Source of the DNA: an uncultured Oscillospiraceae bacterium
GTDB taxonomy: Bacteria > Bacillota > Clostridia > Oscillospirales > Oscillospiraceae
Reading direction: 5' to 3'
DNA: 64,000 nt
Assembly: GCA_934574095.1 (NCBI GenBank)
Contig: CAKTMW010000002.1
Coordinates: forward strand, 1-64,000
Below are positions 25,815 through 34,310 of this stretch, in pieces. A program made the position numbers and the translations under genes. A model generated the notes under the pieces. That model made no database searches. It was not told the origin of the DNA and was given only the letters and a program-made list of their open reading frames with translations. The stretch's first letter is position 1. Each line of letters begins with the position of its first letter.

Positions 25815-25904
25815 CAAGGGTAATACTGCGAAGCGGTTTATCCCGTCAAATTAGTGTTTCAAATTTTACTTTGAAAACCGTCACTTGGCAGAGTGGCGGT
25901 TTTC
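25815..25904 (+). ncRNA. Predicted antisense RNA of tiny-ORF locus, copy C
   Basis: Expected from the promoter at 25782-25809 to the shared terminator, about 90 nt. The 5-prime end reads GCAAGGGTAATAC then TGCGAAGCGGTTTAT, nearly the same as the 5-prime end of the opposing mRNA. No plausible coding sequence. Confidence 0.5.
25873..25904. terminator. Bidirectional terminator overlapping the tiny ORF, copy C
   Basis: GAAAACCG (25873-25880) pairs with CGGTTTTC (25897-25904) and CACT (25882-25885) with AGTG (25892-25895). It overlaps the stop codon of the minus-strand peptide gene, as in copy A. Confidence 0.7.
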
Positions 25905-25973
25905 GCGTTTTAACTCCATTACACGGATCGAGACGGAAAACCGTCCAATGTGGAATGTAAGCGTTAAAAACAT
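25881..25973 (-). CDS. 30-residue peptide, copy C of the repeated tiny-ORF family (type I toxin candidate)
   Basis: ATG to TGA encodes MFLTLTFHIGRFSVSIRV then MELKRENRHSAK. It shares LTFH and the KRENRHSAK tail with copy A, while the apolar middle has diverged but keeps alternating apolar residues. AAAGGAGGTGA lies 4 nt before the ATG, inside a hairpin. Function unknown; toxin-like by architecture only. Confidence 0.6.
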   Translation of the reverse strand: MFLTLTFHIGRFSVSIRVMELKRENRHSAK

Positions 25974-25977
25974 CGCG

Positions 25978-25999
25978 TCACCTCCTTTCCAGAAGGTGA
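25978..25999 (-). other. Ribosome-binding-site hairpin of tiny ORF, copy C
   Basis: On the minus strand TCACCTTC and GGAGGTGA pair over 8 bp (one G-U) around a TGGAAA loop, burying the Shine-Dalgarno sequence. Bases differ from copy A but the pairing is kept. Confidence 0.7.
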
Positions 26000-26044
26000 T
26001 CGGGCAAAAACCGCCCCGCTTTTTGTATTACCCTTGCTTAGCAT

Positions 26045-26073
26045 ATGGTAGCACGTTTGTCGAATTTTGTCAG
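26045..26073 (-). promoter_or_regulatory. Promoter of tiny-ORF locus, copy C (sense)
   Basis: On the minus strand CTGACA (26068-26073) and TACCAT (26045-26050) are 17 bp apart. The RNA would begin near the motif GCAAGGGTAATAC, followed by GCGGGGCGGTTTTT. The promoter is similar to that of copy A. Confidence 0.65.
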
Positions 26074-26148
26074 CAAATCCCTTCCCAGACGGGATGGCGT
26101 TCCCGGTGCACCGGCCCTTGAACCGCCTTACCCCTTTTGGGCAAAAGT

Positions 26149-26177
26149 AAAGCGCTGCCCCGGCGGGCAGCGCTTTT
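26149..26177 (-). terminator. Terminator of the coaD operon
   Basis: AAAGCGCTGCC and GGCAGCGCTTTT stem. On the minus strand it follows the stop of the last operon gene (26189) and ends in a short T run. Confidence 0.8.
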
Positions 26178-26188
26178 GCGCATGGGCG

Positions 26189-26713
26189 TTATTTCTCGAT
26201 GGGCTTCTGGGCGGCGTCCTGCCTCAGATGGTCCTGGGCGGCCTGCATCTGCTCCTGCGAGGCGGAGCGGAACTGGGAACGGGAGGTCTGCACCTCGGAC
26301 AAGGCGGCCTGAATGGCCTCCTCCGTGCGGCGCAGGGCATCCTCGGTATAGGTGTTGGCCACGCGGTACAGCTCGCGGCTGCGCTCCTCGGCCCGGTGGA
26401 TGATGTCGGCGCTCTTCTGGCGGGCCTGCTGAATGACCTCGCTCTCGGAAACGATGGTCTTGGCGTCCAGCTCCGCCTGGCGCATCATCTTCTCCACTTC
26501 CTTCTTGGCCCCGGCCACATAGTCGTTGCGGGCGGCGATGAGCTCCTTGGCCTTTTTCAGCTCCAGCGGCAGCTTGGAGCGCATCTCATCCAGGATATCC
26601 AGCGCCTCGTCCCGGTTGATGGTGCATTTTTCCGCGCTGAAGGCGGCGCTCTTGGCCTCGTCGATCATGGTATACAGCATATCGATCAATCGCTGTACGT
26701 CCTTTTCCTCCAT
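26189..26713 (-). CDS. Coiled-coil protein, V-type ATPase subunit H / DivIVA-like
   Basis: A 174-residue soluble protein, almost entirely charged alpha-helix predicted to form coiled coils, with no membrane segment or catalytic motif. It resembles proteins annotated as V-type ATPase subunit H-like or DivIVA-like, but there are no ATPase genes nearby. I do not assign a function. The ATG at 26713 lies 1 nt after the coaD stop. A GTG at 26725 is in frame, but AAAGGA lies too close to it and suits the ATG better. Confidence 0.6.
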   Translation of the reverse strand: MEEKDVQRLIDMLYTMIDEAKSAAFSAEKCTINRDEALDILDEMRSKLPLELKKAKELIAARNDYVAGAKKEVEKMMRQAELDAKTIVSESEVIQQARQKSADIIHRAEERSRELYRVANTYTEDALRRTEEAIQAALSEVQTSRSQFRSASQEQMQAAQDHLRQDAAQKPIEK

Positions 26714-26714
26714 G

Positions 26715-27197
26715 TCAGTGGTCACATCCTTTCATCAATTCCTCCGCCACCGGAGCGGGTACATATTTGGTAAGGGGCTGGCCGTAACGGATCATCTCCC
26801 GCGCCATGGTGGAGCTGAAGTGCTCGAACTCCGCCCGTGCGGGCAGCAGCAGCGTCTCCAGCTCCGGCTCGATGCCCTGGTTGATGCGGGCCATCTGCAT
26901 CTCCGAGTCGAAATCCGTCATATTGCGGACGCCCTTGACGATGATGTGGGCGTTTTTCTGCCGTGCGTAGTCCGCCAGCAGGCCGGAGAACAGCTCCGCC
27001 TGGGCGTTGGGGATGTGGGCGATGGACTTCCGGATCAGCTCCAGCCGCTTTTCCTGGGAAAACATGGGCTGCTTCTTGTCGCAGTTGACCATCACGCACA
27101 TATAGACCTTGTCAAAGCACCGGGCGGCCCGGCTGAGAATGTCCAGGTGGCCCAGTGTGATGGGGTCAAAGCTGCCGGGATAGATGGCGATCTTCAT
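26715..27197 (-). CDS. coaD: Phosphopantetheine adenylyltransferase
   Basis: A 160-residue CoaD, making dephospho-CoA from 4-phosphopantetheine and ATP. It has the nucleotidyltransferase motif YPGSFDPITLGHLDIL at the N-terminus, VKGVRNMTDFDSEMQMA in the middle and the ISSx-like segment FEHFSSTMAREMIRYG. Family length. It overlaps rsmD by ATGA, the frequent rsmD-coaD pairing of Firmicutes. Confidence 0.97.
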   Translation of the reverse strand: MKIAIYPGSFDPITLGHLDILSRAARCFDKVYMCVMVNCDKKQPMFSQEKRLELIRKSIAHIPNAQAELFSGLLADYARQKNAHIIVKGVRNMTDFDSEMQMARINQGIEPELETLLLPARAEFEHFSSTMAREMIRYGQPLTKYVPAPVAEELMKGCDH

Positions 27198-27751
27198 AGG
27201 GTGTCCTCATTTCCGCTGCGGTGATAGACGCTCAGCTTGATCTTGCCATACCGGTACTGACGATACAGCAAATAGGGGGGCGCAAGGTCCGGCAATTCCG
27301 TCTCCACGGCACTTTCCGCCACAATTATACCATGTTCGCGGCAAATGTCAAATGCCGCGATGTCCTCCAGCGCCTTCACCAGCAGGCCGGAGGCGTAGGG
27401 CGGGTCCAGAAAGATCAGGTCGAACTTCTCGCCGCTTTTCAGATAGGCCATGGCGTCGCCGTTTCGCACGACGGCGCTGTCCGTCAGGCCGCAGACCTGT
27501 AAATTCTCCCGGATCAGCTTCACCGCGTCGCTGCGCTGGTCGATGAACACGCACTGCTTGGCGCCCCGGCTCAGGGCCTCGATGCCCAGCTGGCCGGTGC
27601 CGGCGAACAGGTCCAGCACCCGCCGCCCCTCGATATCAAACTGGATGATGGAGAACAGGCTCTCCTTCACCTTGCCGGTGGTGGGGCGGGTCTCCATGCC
27701 CTCCAGCTCCTTCAAGCGTCTGCCTCTGGCAGTACCTGTGATGACTCTCAT
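27194..27751 (-). CDS. rsmD: 16S rRNA (guanine(966)-N(2))-methyltransferase RsmD
   Basis: A 185-residue SAM-dependent methyltransferase of 30S subunits. It begins MRVITGTARGRRL and has TRPTTGKVKESLFSII, the SAM-binding VLDLFAGTGQLGIEALSRGA and the catalytic motif LIFLDPPYASG (DPPY). An in-frame upstream ATG at 27778 exists, but the family N-terminus and the 4-nt overlap with the preceding gene support 27751. Confidence 0.95.
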   Translation of the reverse strand: MRVITGTARGRRLKELEGMETRPTTGKVKESLFSIIQFDIEGRRVLDLFAGTGQLGIEALSRGAKQCVFIDQRSDAVKLIRENLQVCGLTDSAVVRNGDAMAYLKSGEKFDLIFLDPPYASGLLVKALEDIAAFDICREHGIIVAESAVETELPDLAPPYLLYRQYRYGKIKLSVYHRSGNEDTL

Positions 27752-28584
27752 TTGTCGCCCTCCCTTGGGTCGAAGCATTCAAAGATGGGCAGCGCGCCGG
27801 CTTCCTCGGCGGCGGCCATGTCCTCCCGGCTGCGGATGGTCCAACTGAACTCCTGCGCGCCGTACAGGCCGCGGCACAGCTTCACCGACAGCGCCGACCG
27901 GTCCTCGAACCGGTAGGCGATGAAGTCCGGCCTTGTGCGGCAGTTCAGCAGCAGATTGCTCAGCACCCAGCGCACCGCGCCGGGCAGGTCTTTTCCGTCG
28001 CCGTGGCGGGTGAAATTCTCGCTGAGCTGTCCCCGCACCACGTCGGGCCGGTTCTGCCACAGCCACATGAGACACCGGGGGTCAAAGGACTCCACGCAGT
28101 AGTCCACCTTATACTTGTCCAGCAGCTTGCAGGCAGCCGCCGCCAGGGCGTCGGCGTTGCCCCGCTCCGCCTTCAGCTCCACGATCAGCGGGGCCTTTCC
28201 GGCGAAGACGGGCAGCACCTCCTCCAGCAGGGGGATGTGGTGCTCGGTGCCCTCCAGCTTGTACTGCCGCAGCTCCTCCGCCGTCAGATCCTCCACCAGC
28301 ACGTCCGCCCCGGCGGTGCGCTTCAGCGACGCGTCGTGGATCACCGCCAGATGGCCGTCCCTCATCAGATGCACATCCAGCTCCGCGCCGAAGCCGCACT
28401 GCACCGCCCGCCGGAAGGCGGGAAGGGAGTTCTCCGGGATATCCGGCTTGTTGTGGAAGCCCCGGTGGGCGAAGCGGCGGCCCCGGAATTTGCTCCAGTC
28501 CCGGCGCTTATTGCACCGCAGGCAGAGAAGATACAGCAGAAAAATGAGGACGAACAGTCCCAAAAGTATCCAGATAGCAGTCAT
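27748..28584 (-). CDS. Glycerophosphodiester phosphodiesterase, membrane-anchored
   Basis: A 278-residue GDPD-family enzyme, which splits glycerophosphodiesters into glycerol 3-phosphate and an alcohol. One N-terminal membrane helix (residues 4-22) is followed by RRFAHRGFHNKPDIPENS (catalytic His and Glu), AELDVHLMRDGHLAVIHD (metal-binding ELD and second His) and VELKAERG. It overlaps rsmD by 4 nt (ATGA) and is 1 nt from the MFS gene upstream. Confidence 0.93.
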   Translation of the reverse strand: MTAIWILLGLFVLIFLLYLLCLRCNKRRDWSKFRGRRFAHRGFHNKPDIPENSLPAFRRAVQCGFGAELDVHLMRDGHLAVIHDASLKRTAGADVLVEDLTAEELRQYKLEGTEHHIPLLEEVLPVFAGKAPLIVELKAERGNADALAAAACKLLDKYKVDYCVESFDPRCLMWLWQNRPDVVRGQLSENFTRHGDGKDLPGAVRWVLSNLLLNCRTRPDFIAYRFEDRSALSVKLCRGLYGAQEFSWTIRSREDMAAAEEAGALPIFECFDPREGDK

Positions 28585-28585
28585 A

Positions 28586-30148
28586 TCAATCCATCTCCAA
28601 ATCTTGCATGGCTTCCAGTCCCAGGTTCATCTGGGGCTTGCTGTCGCCGTGGCGCACCATCAGCATGGTGACGAAGGCCAGCGCCACGAACACCGTGGCA
28701 TAGGGGAACAGCACCCGCATCCCCCACTTGTCCATCAGAAGGCCGGACAACATGGGGGTGACCACCTGGGCCGCCATGGAGGCGGTGTAGTAAAAGCCCG
28801 TGTACTTGCCCACATTGCCGCCGCTGGACAGCTCCACCACCATGGGGAAGGAGTTCACGTTGATGGTGGCCCACGCGATGCCCGCCAGGGCGAACATGGC
28901 GTTCATCAGCAGCGTGGGACTCTCCGCGTGGAGGAAGCCCGCCACGCCGAAGGCCACGGCCAGTAGGACAACGCCCGCCTGAATGGCCCGCTTGCGGCCC
29001 ACCCTGCTGGAGATGACGCCCACCGGCAGATAGGCCACGATGGCCGCCGCCTGGGCGATGATGAGGGTCAGGTTATAGTCTTTATGCAGGATGTTGCTGG
29101 CGTACACGGAATACTTGCTGGTGACGGCATTATAGCCGAAGAACCACAGCACGATACTCAGCAGAATGAAGATGAGGGACTTCACCTCGCCGGGGGTCAG
29201 CTTCCGCTCCTCCTGGGGCGCGCCGTCCTCCGCCGCCTCCTCCACGCCGTACTCCACGCTGTCACGCTGCATCTGCTGGGCCCACTCCACCTCGCGGACC
29301 GTCAGCAGGAAGATCACCAGCGCCGCCAGCATAATGGCGGCGATCACCGCGAAATAGGCGGTGTAGCTCATGAGGGCGTTGTGTACCGACGCGGTGGCGA
29401 ACACCATGCCCAGCGCCAGCACCAGAATGCCGCCGGCGCTGCCCATCAGATTGATGACCGCGTTGGCCTTGGAGCGCAGGGGCTTCATGGTCACGTCCGG
29501 CATCAGGGCCACCGCCGGAGAGCGGAAGGTAGCCATGGCCACCAGGATCACCAGCAGCACGGCGATGAAGAACCCCAGCGTGGCGGGATGCGCCGCCGTC
29601 ACCTGCCATGCGTAGGCCTGACGGGCCGGGGTCACGTAGTTGGTGTAGTCAGGATTGGTGACGGCCGTGCCGTCCTCGTCGGTGAGCTGGCTGCGGATGG
29701 CGGTGAATTCCTCCTCCGTGAACCGCTCCGACAGCACGAATTTCTCCCCGTGAGGGGTGATGAGCTGCTCGTTCGCCTGACTTTCATAGATGGCGGACAG
29801 GGCGGCGGGATCGTCGATCCGCGCGGCGTCGCCCAGATGCTTCAGCTGGGCGTTGTCGATAAAGCTGAGACAGATCAGCGCCACGGCGGCGATCAGCGTA
29901 CCCAGCACGATAAAGGGCGTCCGCCGTCCCTTTTTGTGGCTGCACTTGTCGGAGATGGCCCCGAACAGGGGCAGCAGGAACAGCGCCAGCACATTGTCCG
30001 CCGCCATGATGATGCCGGACCAGGTCTGGCTCATGCCGAACTTGTTGGTCAAAATCAGGGGAATGGTGTTGTCATAGGCCTGCCAGAAGGCGCAGATCAG
30101 AAAAAAGGCAAAGCCCACCAGAATGGTGCGTTTGTAGTTCAGCTTCAT
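28586..30148 (-). CDS. MFS transporter (GPH/SLC45-like)
   Basis: A 520-residue permease with about 12 membrane helices. The start AFWQAYDNTIPLILTNKFG and GAISDKCSHKKGRRTPFIVLG resemble the sugar-cation symporter type (GPH/SLC45) of the major facilitator superfamily. Helices 3-5 are split by a soluble insertion of about 100 residues, unusual for MFS. The start overlaps the phosphatase stop by 4 nt. Next to a HAD phosphatase and a glycerophosphodiesterase, a sugar or glycerol-derivative substrate is possible but not shown. Confidence 0.8.
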   Translation of the reverse strand: MKLNYKRTILVGFAFFLICAFWQAYDNTIPLILTNKFGMSQTWSGIIMAADNVLALFLLPLFGAISDKCSHKKGRRTPFIVLGTLIAAVALICLSFIDNAQLKHLGDAARIDDPAALSAIYESQANEQLITPHGEKFVLSERFTEEEFTAIRSQLTDEDGTAVTNPDYTNYVTPARQAYAWQVTAAHPATLGFFIAVLLVILVAMATFRSPAVALMPDVTMKPLRSKANAVINLMGSAGGILVLALGMVFATASVHNALMSYTAYFAVIAAIMLAALVIFLLTVREVEWAQQMQRDSVEYGVEEAAEDGAPQEERKLTPGEVKSLIFILLSIVLWFFGYNAVTSKYSVYASNILHKDYNLTLIIAQAAAIVAYLPVGVISSRVGRKRAIQAGVVLLAVAFGVAGFLHAESPTLLMNAMFALAGIAWATINVNSFPMVVELSSGGNVGKYTGFYYTASMAAQVVTPMLSGLLMDKWGMRVLFPYATVFVALAFVTMLMVRHGDSKPQMNLGLEAMQDLEMD

Positions 30149-30948
30149 ACGCGGTTCTCCTTCAAGTCGTGATAGAGCTTTGCGATGTCTTGATAGACCC
30201 ACGTGGGGTTGACGCGGTATTTTACGATGTCGCCCATGACGCCCTCGCCGCTGAGAACGAAGATGCTGTCGATCCCGGCGTTGACGCCGCAGGCCACGTC
30301 GGTATACAGCCGGTCGCCGATGATGACGGCCTGCCGGGGGTCAAACCCGGTGCGCCGCAGTGCCAGCTGCACCATCTCCGGCTGGGGCTTGCCCAGAAAG
30401 CGGGGCTTCCTCCCCGTGGCCCGCGTCAGCATTTCGCACACGCTGCCGCAATCCGGCGCCGAGCCGTACCACGTGGGGCACACCCAGTCCGGGTTGGTGG
30501 CCAGCCACGTCACGCCCCGGTTCAACAGGATGCAGCTGTCCTCCAGCTTCCGGAAGGTCAGCTCCGTGTCAAACCCGCTGAGCAGCACCGCGATATCGTC
30601 GGACAGAGTGTCCGTGATGGGAACGCCCGCCCCGGCCAGCTGGGCTTTCAGCGACGCCGTGCCGGAGACGTAGCATTTCTGCCCCGGAAACTCCGTCAGC
30701 AGCGCGTGCTGGGCCGCGTCGGCGGAGGTAAGGTAGTCCTCCGGCCCGGTCTCGATGCCGAGACGGCGCATCTTGGCGATGTAGCCCTCCACCCCCCGCG
30801 AGGAGTTGTTGGTGAGAAACAGGTATCGCCCGCCCTGCCGGCGGATGAGGGAGAGAAACTCCGGCACCTTGTCGAAAAGCAGGTCGTCCAGATAGAGGGT
30901 GCCGTCCATGTCCAGCAGAAAAAGCCGCTTATCCCGCAGCGACGCCAT
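30145..30948 (-). CDS. HAD-IIA family phosphatase (NagD/AraL-like)
   Basis: A 267-residue HAD hydrolase with class IIA cap. Motif I DMDGTLYLDD is at residue 13, motif II FLTNNSSRG (Thr/Asn) near 47, then LGKPQPEMVQLAL (motif III Lys) and GDRLYTDVACGVNAG (motif IV). The NagD/AraL subgroup dephosphorylates small sugar phosphates or p-nitrophenyl-type substrates. AAGGGGGGAG lies before the ATG at 30948. It is the first gene of a six-gene operon reaching 26189. Confidence 0.9.
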   Translation of the reverse strand: MASLRDKRLFLLDMDGTLYLDDLLFDKVPEFLSLIRRQGGRYLFLTNNSSRGVEGYIAKMRRLGIETGPEDYLTSADAAQHALLTEFPGQKCYVSGTASLKAQLAGAGVPITDTLSDDIAVLLSGFDTELTFRKLEDSCILLNRGVTWLATNPDWVCPTWYGSAPDCGSVCEMLTRATGRKPRFLGKPQPEMVQLALRRTGFDPRQAVIIGDRLYTDVACGVNAGIDSIFVLSGEGVMGDIVKYRVNPTWVYQDIAKLYHDLKENRV

Positions 30949-30982
30949 GGCGCTCCCCCCTTTCGATACCAATACAATATAC

Positions 30983-31011
30983 AGCATAGCACATACCGGC
31001 GGATATGGCAA
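30983..31011 (-). promoter_or_regulatory. Promoter of the HAD-MFS-GDPD-rsmD-coaD operon
   Basis: On the minus strand TTGCCA (31006-31011) and TATGCT (30983-30988) are 17 bp apart. Confidence 0.65.
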
Positions 31012-31040
31012 GATTTTGTTGCCGGAAGGCGGGGGCATGG

Positions 31041-31071
31041 AAAAGGCCCACCCCGGCGGGTGGGCCTTTTT
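31041..31071 (-). terminator. Terminator of the MATE transporter gene
   Basis: AAAAGGCCCACCC and GGGTGGGCCTTTTT with a CGGC loop, a 13-bp stem. It follows the minus-strand MATE gene stop by 4 nt. Confidence 0.9.
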
Positions 31072-31074
31072 GCG

Positions 31075-32475
31075 TCAATCGTGCTTGTGGGTCAGGTGGT
31101 GGTGCCGGGACACCACGCCCTCCCTGCGGTAGAGGCGGCGCATCATGATCACCAGACACACCAGATGGGCCAGGAACGTCAATCCCCACGAGATGGGGTA
31201 GGACCAGTAGATGGTCTCCGGCGTGTGGAACTGCGGCACACAGAAAATGGTGGCGATCCACACCACCCGGAAGGCGCAGGCCCCCAGCAGCGTGACGATC
31301 ATAGGGGTGATGGAGTAGCCGATGCCCCGGATGGAGCCCACGATCACGTCCATCAGGCCGCAGAGGATGTACAGGGGGAACATGATGGCGATGCGCGCCA
31401 TACCGGCGGCGATGACGTCGCTGCCGTTGGAGTAGATGTGCAGCAGCTGGGGGCCGAAGACCCAGCCCAGCATACCGCCGATGACCGCCACCGACGCCGA
31501 GCAGGCGGCGGAGCACAGGGCGATGGGCTTCAGCCGCTCCAGCTTGCCCGCGCCGTAGTTCTGGCTGGTGAAGGCCATGTTGGCCTGACAGAAGGCGTTG
31601 CAGGCCACGTAGATGAAGCCCTCGATATTGCTGGCGGCGGTGTTGCCGGAGATCACCGTCTCGCCGAAGCCGTTGATGGACGCCTGAATAATGACGTTGG
31701 ACAGGGAGAAGGCCACGCCCTGAATGCCGGAGGGAATGCCGATCTCCAGAATCTGCCCCAGCCGCTGGGGGGTGATGCGCAGCTCACGCAGCTCCAGGCG
31801 GATATCGCCCTCCTCGTGCATCAGGCAGCGCACCACCAGAAAGGCCGACAGGCACTGGCTGATGACGGTGGCGATGCCCACGCCCGCCACGTCCAGCCGG
31901 AACACGATCACCAGCAGAAGGTTCAGCGCCACATTGACAACGCCGGCGGCGATCAGGTAATAGAGGGGCCGCCTTGTGTCGCCCACCGAGCGCAGCAGCG
32001 CCGCGCCGAAGTTATAGAGCATGGCGGCGGGCATACCCAGAAAGTAGATGCGCAGGTAAAGGGCCGCCAGCGGCAATATGGAGTCCGGCACCTGCATCAG
32101 GTGCAGCAATGGCCGGGCGGTGGTAACGCCCACCACCGCCAGCAGAATGCCGCTGAGAAGCGCCAGCAGCATGGAGGTGTGCACCGTCTGGCGCAGGCCC
32201 TCCCGGTTTCCCGCGCCGGTATAGCGGGCGGCCAGAATGTTGGCGCCCACGGAGAGGCCCACGAACAGGTTGACCATCAGGTTGATGAGGGCGGCGTTGG
32301 AGCCCACGGCGGCCAGGGAGTTGTCCCCGGCGAATTTGCCCACCACCACGATATCCGCCGCGTTGAATAAAAGCTGCAATACGCTGGAGCACATCAGCGG
32401 CAGGGCGAAGGTCAGTATTTTCGGCAGCAGCTTGCCGCTGCACATATCGATCTCATAGCGGCCGGTACGAGCCAT
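31075..32475 (-). CDS. MATE family efflux transporter
   Basis: A 466-residue membrane protein with about 12 helices. Typical MATE sequence: LLPKILTFALPLMCSSVLQLLFNAADIVVVGKFAG at the start, SVGANILAARYTGAG (about residue 83-97) and the second-half repeat GIPSGIQGVAFSLSNVIIQ. These exchange sodium or protons for cationic drugs or other solutes. Substrate is unknown. AAGGAGGACACCCCC precedes the ATG. Confidence 0.92.
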   Translation of the reverse strand: MARTGRYEIDMCSGKLLPKILTFALPLMCSSVLQLLFNAADIVVVGKFAGDNSLAAVGSNAALINLMVNLFVGLSVGANILAARYTGAGNREGLRQTVHTSMLLALLSGILLAVVGVTTARPLLHLMQVPDSILPLAALYLRIYFLGMPAAMLYNFGAALLRSVGDTRRPLYYLIAAGVVNVALNLLLVIVFRLDVAGVGIATVISQCLSAFLVVRCLMHEEGDIRLELRELRITPQRLGQILEIGIPSGIQGVAFSLSNVIIQASINGFGETVISGNTAASNIEGFIYVACNAFCQANMAFTSQNYGAGKLERLKPIALCSAACSASVAVIGGMLGWVFGPQLLHIYSNGSDVIAAGMARIAIMFPLYILCGLMDVIVGSIRGIGYSITPMIVTLLGACAFRVVWIATIFCVPQFHTPETIYWSYPISWGLTFLAHLVCLVIMMRRLYRREGVVSRHHHLTHKHD

Positions 32476-32539
32476 GGGGGTGTCCTCCTTTTGTTTATTT
32501 TTAATAGGGGTGTTTCGCGCCCCGGCGCGAAGGGGATGT

Positions 32540-32757
32540 TTCGCGCTTCCGAGCGCGAGGTACTTTTGGCCGTTGTCCCAAAAGTACCCAAAAGGACAAC
32601 TTAAACCTGCGGTTTAAGAATCCGCCCACGCTGTGTTGCATGGCAAATTTGCGGCCTTTTACCACGCGTTCGCGGAAAATAGCCGTTATCGTTGCGTATG
32701 ACGCATCGTCTGTCCCTCTTGCGCCGCTGCCGCTGATGCGGTGCGGCGGCAGAAAAT
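32540..32757. repeat. Dispersed structured repeat, left half
   Basis: A palindromic TACTTTTG...CAAAAGTA unit, then a stretch ending GCGTATGACGCATCG and TGCGCCGCTGCCGCTGA. The same series of blocks occurs at 46801-47010. No coding potential I can defend. Confidence 0.7.
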
Positions 32758-32925
32758 AAATCGCTGTACGGCGGCGCGATGTGGGGAACGAACCGAGCGC
32801 TGCCAGTGGCAGATACAGCGAGGTGAGTGAGTGGCAGCGGTCAAATTTTTGGCGGCCCAAATGCCGCAACAAAATTTTGGGCACCGCAACAGGGTCATCG
32901 CGCCCTACGAATGGATATGGTAAAA

Positions 32926-33016
32926 CTCTGTAGGGCGGGGCCCGTGTGCCCCGCCGCCGATGGTGCATCGGGTGTCGTGCGGCGGGCCACATGGGCCCCG
33001 CCCTACAACGTTCTTT
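32926..33016. repeat. GTAGGGCGGGGCCC palindromic repeat
   Basis: TGTAGGGCGGGGCCCGTGTG and its near inverse around 33000-33012, a variant of the intergenic REP families. A similar GCAGGGCAGGGCCCCTGTG unit is at about 61214. Confidence 0.6.
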
Positions 33017-33052
33017 CGGTAGTCGGTTGTAGGGGCGGACGTCTCTGTCCAC

Positions 33053-33171
33053 CCTTGGCCCCCTCTGTGAGGGGGCTGTCGAGCGCAAGCGAGACTGGGG
33101 GAGAGAATTTAGGTCTTTTATTCTCTCCCTCCGGCGCTTCGCGCCACCTCCCTCACAGAGGGAGGCAAGGG
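33053..33171. repeat. 120-bp imperfect palindrome, copy 1
   Basis: Ends in CCCTTGGCCCCCTCTGTGAG and CTCCCTCACAGAGGGAGG, with inner arms GGGGGAGAGAAT and ATTCTCTCCCTCC. An inverted copy lies at 37985-38105. The rest of the gap 32476-33263 shows only repeats. Confidence 0.8.
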
Positions 33172-33263
33172 TACGGGGTTGCTCTGCGGGGCGCGAAACA
33201 CCCCTAATCAGTCCAACTATCATAACATCTTTTAACAAAAAAGCAACACCCTTTTTGTATTTC

Positions 33264-33292
33264 TTGACAAAATATCCCGGTATCTCTATAAT
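33264..33292 (+). promoter_or_regulatory. Promoter of CmpB-like membrane protein gene
   Basis: TTGACA (33264-33269), 17 bp, TATAAT (33287-33292), perfect consensus. Confidence 0.8.
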
Positions 33293-33326
33293 AATGTCAC
33301 TACTGCTGACGCGTGAGGTGCCCTCT

Positions 33327-34199
33327 ATGAACTGGACGCTGCTGTGCCAACTGATCGTGCTGTATTTCGTGTTCTCCGTGCTGGGCTGGATGATGGAGGT
33401 CACGCTGAAATACATCCAGTACCACCGGTTCATCAACCGGGGCTTTCTCATCGGGCCCTACTGCCCCATTTACGGCAGCGGCGTAGTGCTGGTGACGGTG
33501 CTGGTGGGCGGCCTGGTGGGCATCCGGGGCGGTACGCCGGGTGAGATTTTCCTGGCGGGCTTCTTCATCTGCGGCGGACTGGAATACTTCATCAGCTGGT
33601 ACATGGAGAAGGCGTTCCATGCCCGCTGGTGGGATTACAGCCGCAAGCCCATGAACCTGAACGGCCGGGTGTGGATCGGCAATCTGATGCTGTTCGGCCT
33701 GGCCAGTGTGGTGATCGTGGTGTGGATCGACCCGGTGTACTTCCGGCTCATCGAAAAGCTGCCCCCCTTCTGGCTGCACTTTGCTGCCATCGCCATCGCG
33801 GCGCTGCTGGTGTCGGACTGCGTGGTGTCCCACGTGATGATGGATCTGGTCCGCAAGGAGATCGACGCCCAGGAGGGCGACAGCACCGAGGAGATCAGCC
33901 GCCGGGTCCACCAGCTGCTGCGCGACCGGAACCTGCTGCTGCGCCGTATCCATCAGGCGTATCCCGAATTGCAGGCACGGCCCAAGGCCATGGTGGAGCG
34001 GGCCAAGCAGGCCCGCCGGGACTTCAAGGAGGCCCAGCGCCGCGTGAAGGCGCTGGTGGCCGAGACGGCCCGCCGCCGCGGAAGCGGCGAGGCCATGGAG
34101 GAGCTTGCCGCCCGTCTGGACGCCGCCTCTGCCGCCATGAAGGAGCGCCGCGCCAGGCTCCGGGAGCTGGAGCGGAAGCTGCGCCGGGAAGAGGACTGA
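33327..34199 (+). CDS. Putative ABC transporter permease, CmpB-like (PF06541 type)
   Basis: A 290-residue membrane protein. About six helices fill residues 1-175, with the family segments FSVLGWMMEVTLKYIQYHRF, NRGFLIGPYCPIYGSGVV and FHARWWDYSRKPMNLNGRVW. The C-terminal 110 residues are a charged coiled coil, longer than in many relatives. Family members are annotated as putative ABC-transporter type IV, but no ATPase is adjacent and function is not known. GAGGTG precedes the ATG; an upstream in-frame start lies at or before the transcript start. Confidence 0.85.
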   Translation: MNWTLLCQLIVLYFVFSVLGWMMEVTLKYIQYHRFINRGFLIGPYCPIYGSGVVLVTVLVGGLVGIRGGTPGEIFLAGFFICGGLEYFISWYMEKAFHARWWDYSRKPMNLNGRVWIGNLMLFGLASVVIVVWIDPVYFRLIEKLPPFWLHFAAIAIAALLVSDCVVSHVMMDLVRKEIDAQEGDSTEEISRRVHQLLRDRNLLLRRIHQAYPELQARPKAMVERAKQARRDFKEAQRRVKALVAETARRRGSGEAMEELAARLDAASAAMKERRARLRELERKLRREED

Positions 34200-34223
34200 G
34201 GGACGCTTTCCCGTTTGATTGAT

Positions 34224-34261
34224 AAAAAGAACCGCCTTTTTCAAAAGGCGGTTCTTTTTTT
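34224..34261 (+). terminator. Terminator after CmpB-like gene
   Basis: AAAAAGAACCGCCTTTT and AAAAGGCGGTTCTTTTTTT stem with a TC loop. Confidence 0.92.
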
Positions 34262-34310
34262 GCTGCGGCGGGGTAAACGAATGGGTATGGCGGTCGTGCG
34301 TAGAGGCGGG

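Noticed and set aside
30169-32370. A 733-codon plus-strand open frame across the HAD gene, the terminator and the MATE gene
   Set aside because: It crosses a terminator and two well-supported minus-strand genes; composition is low-complexity Gly/His/Gln.
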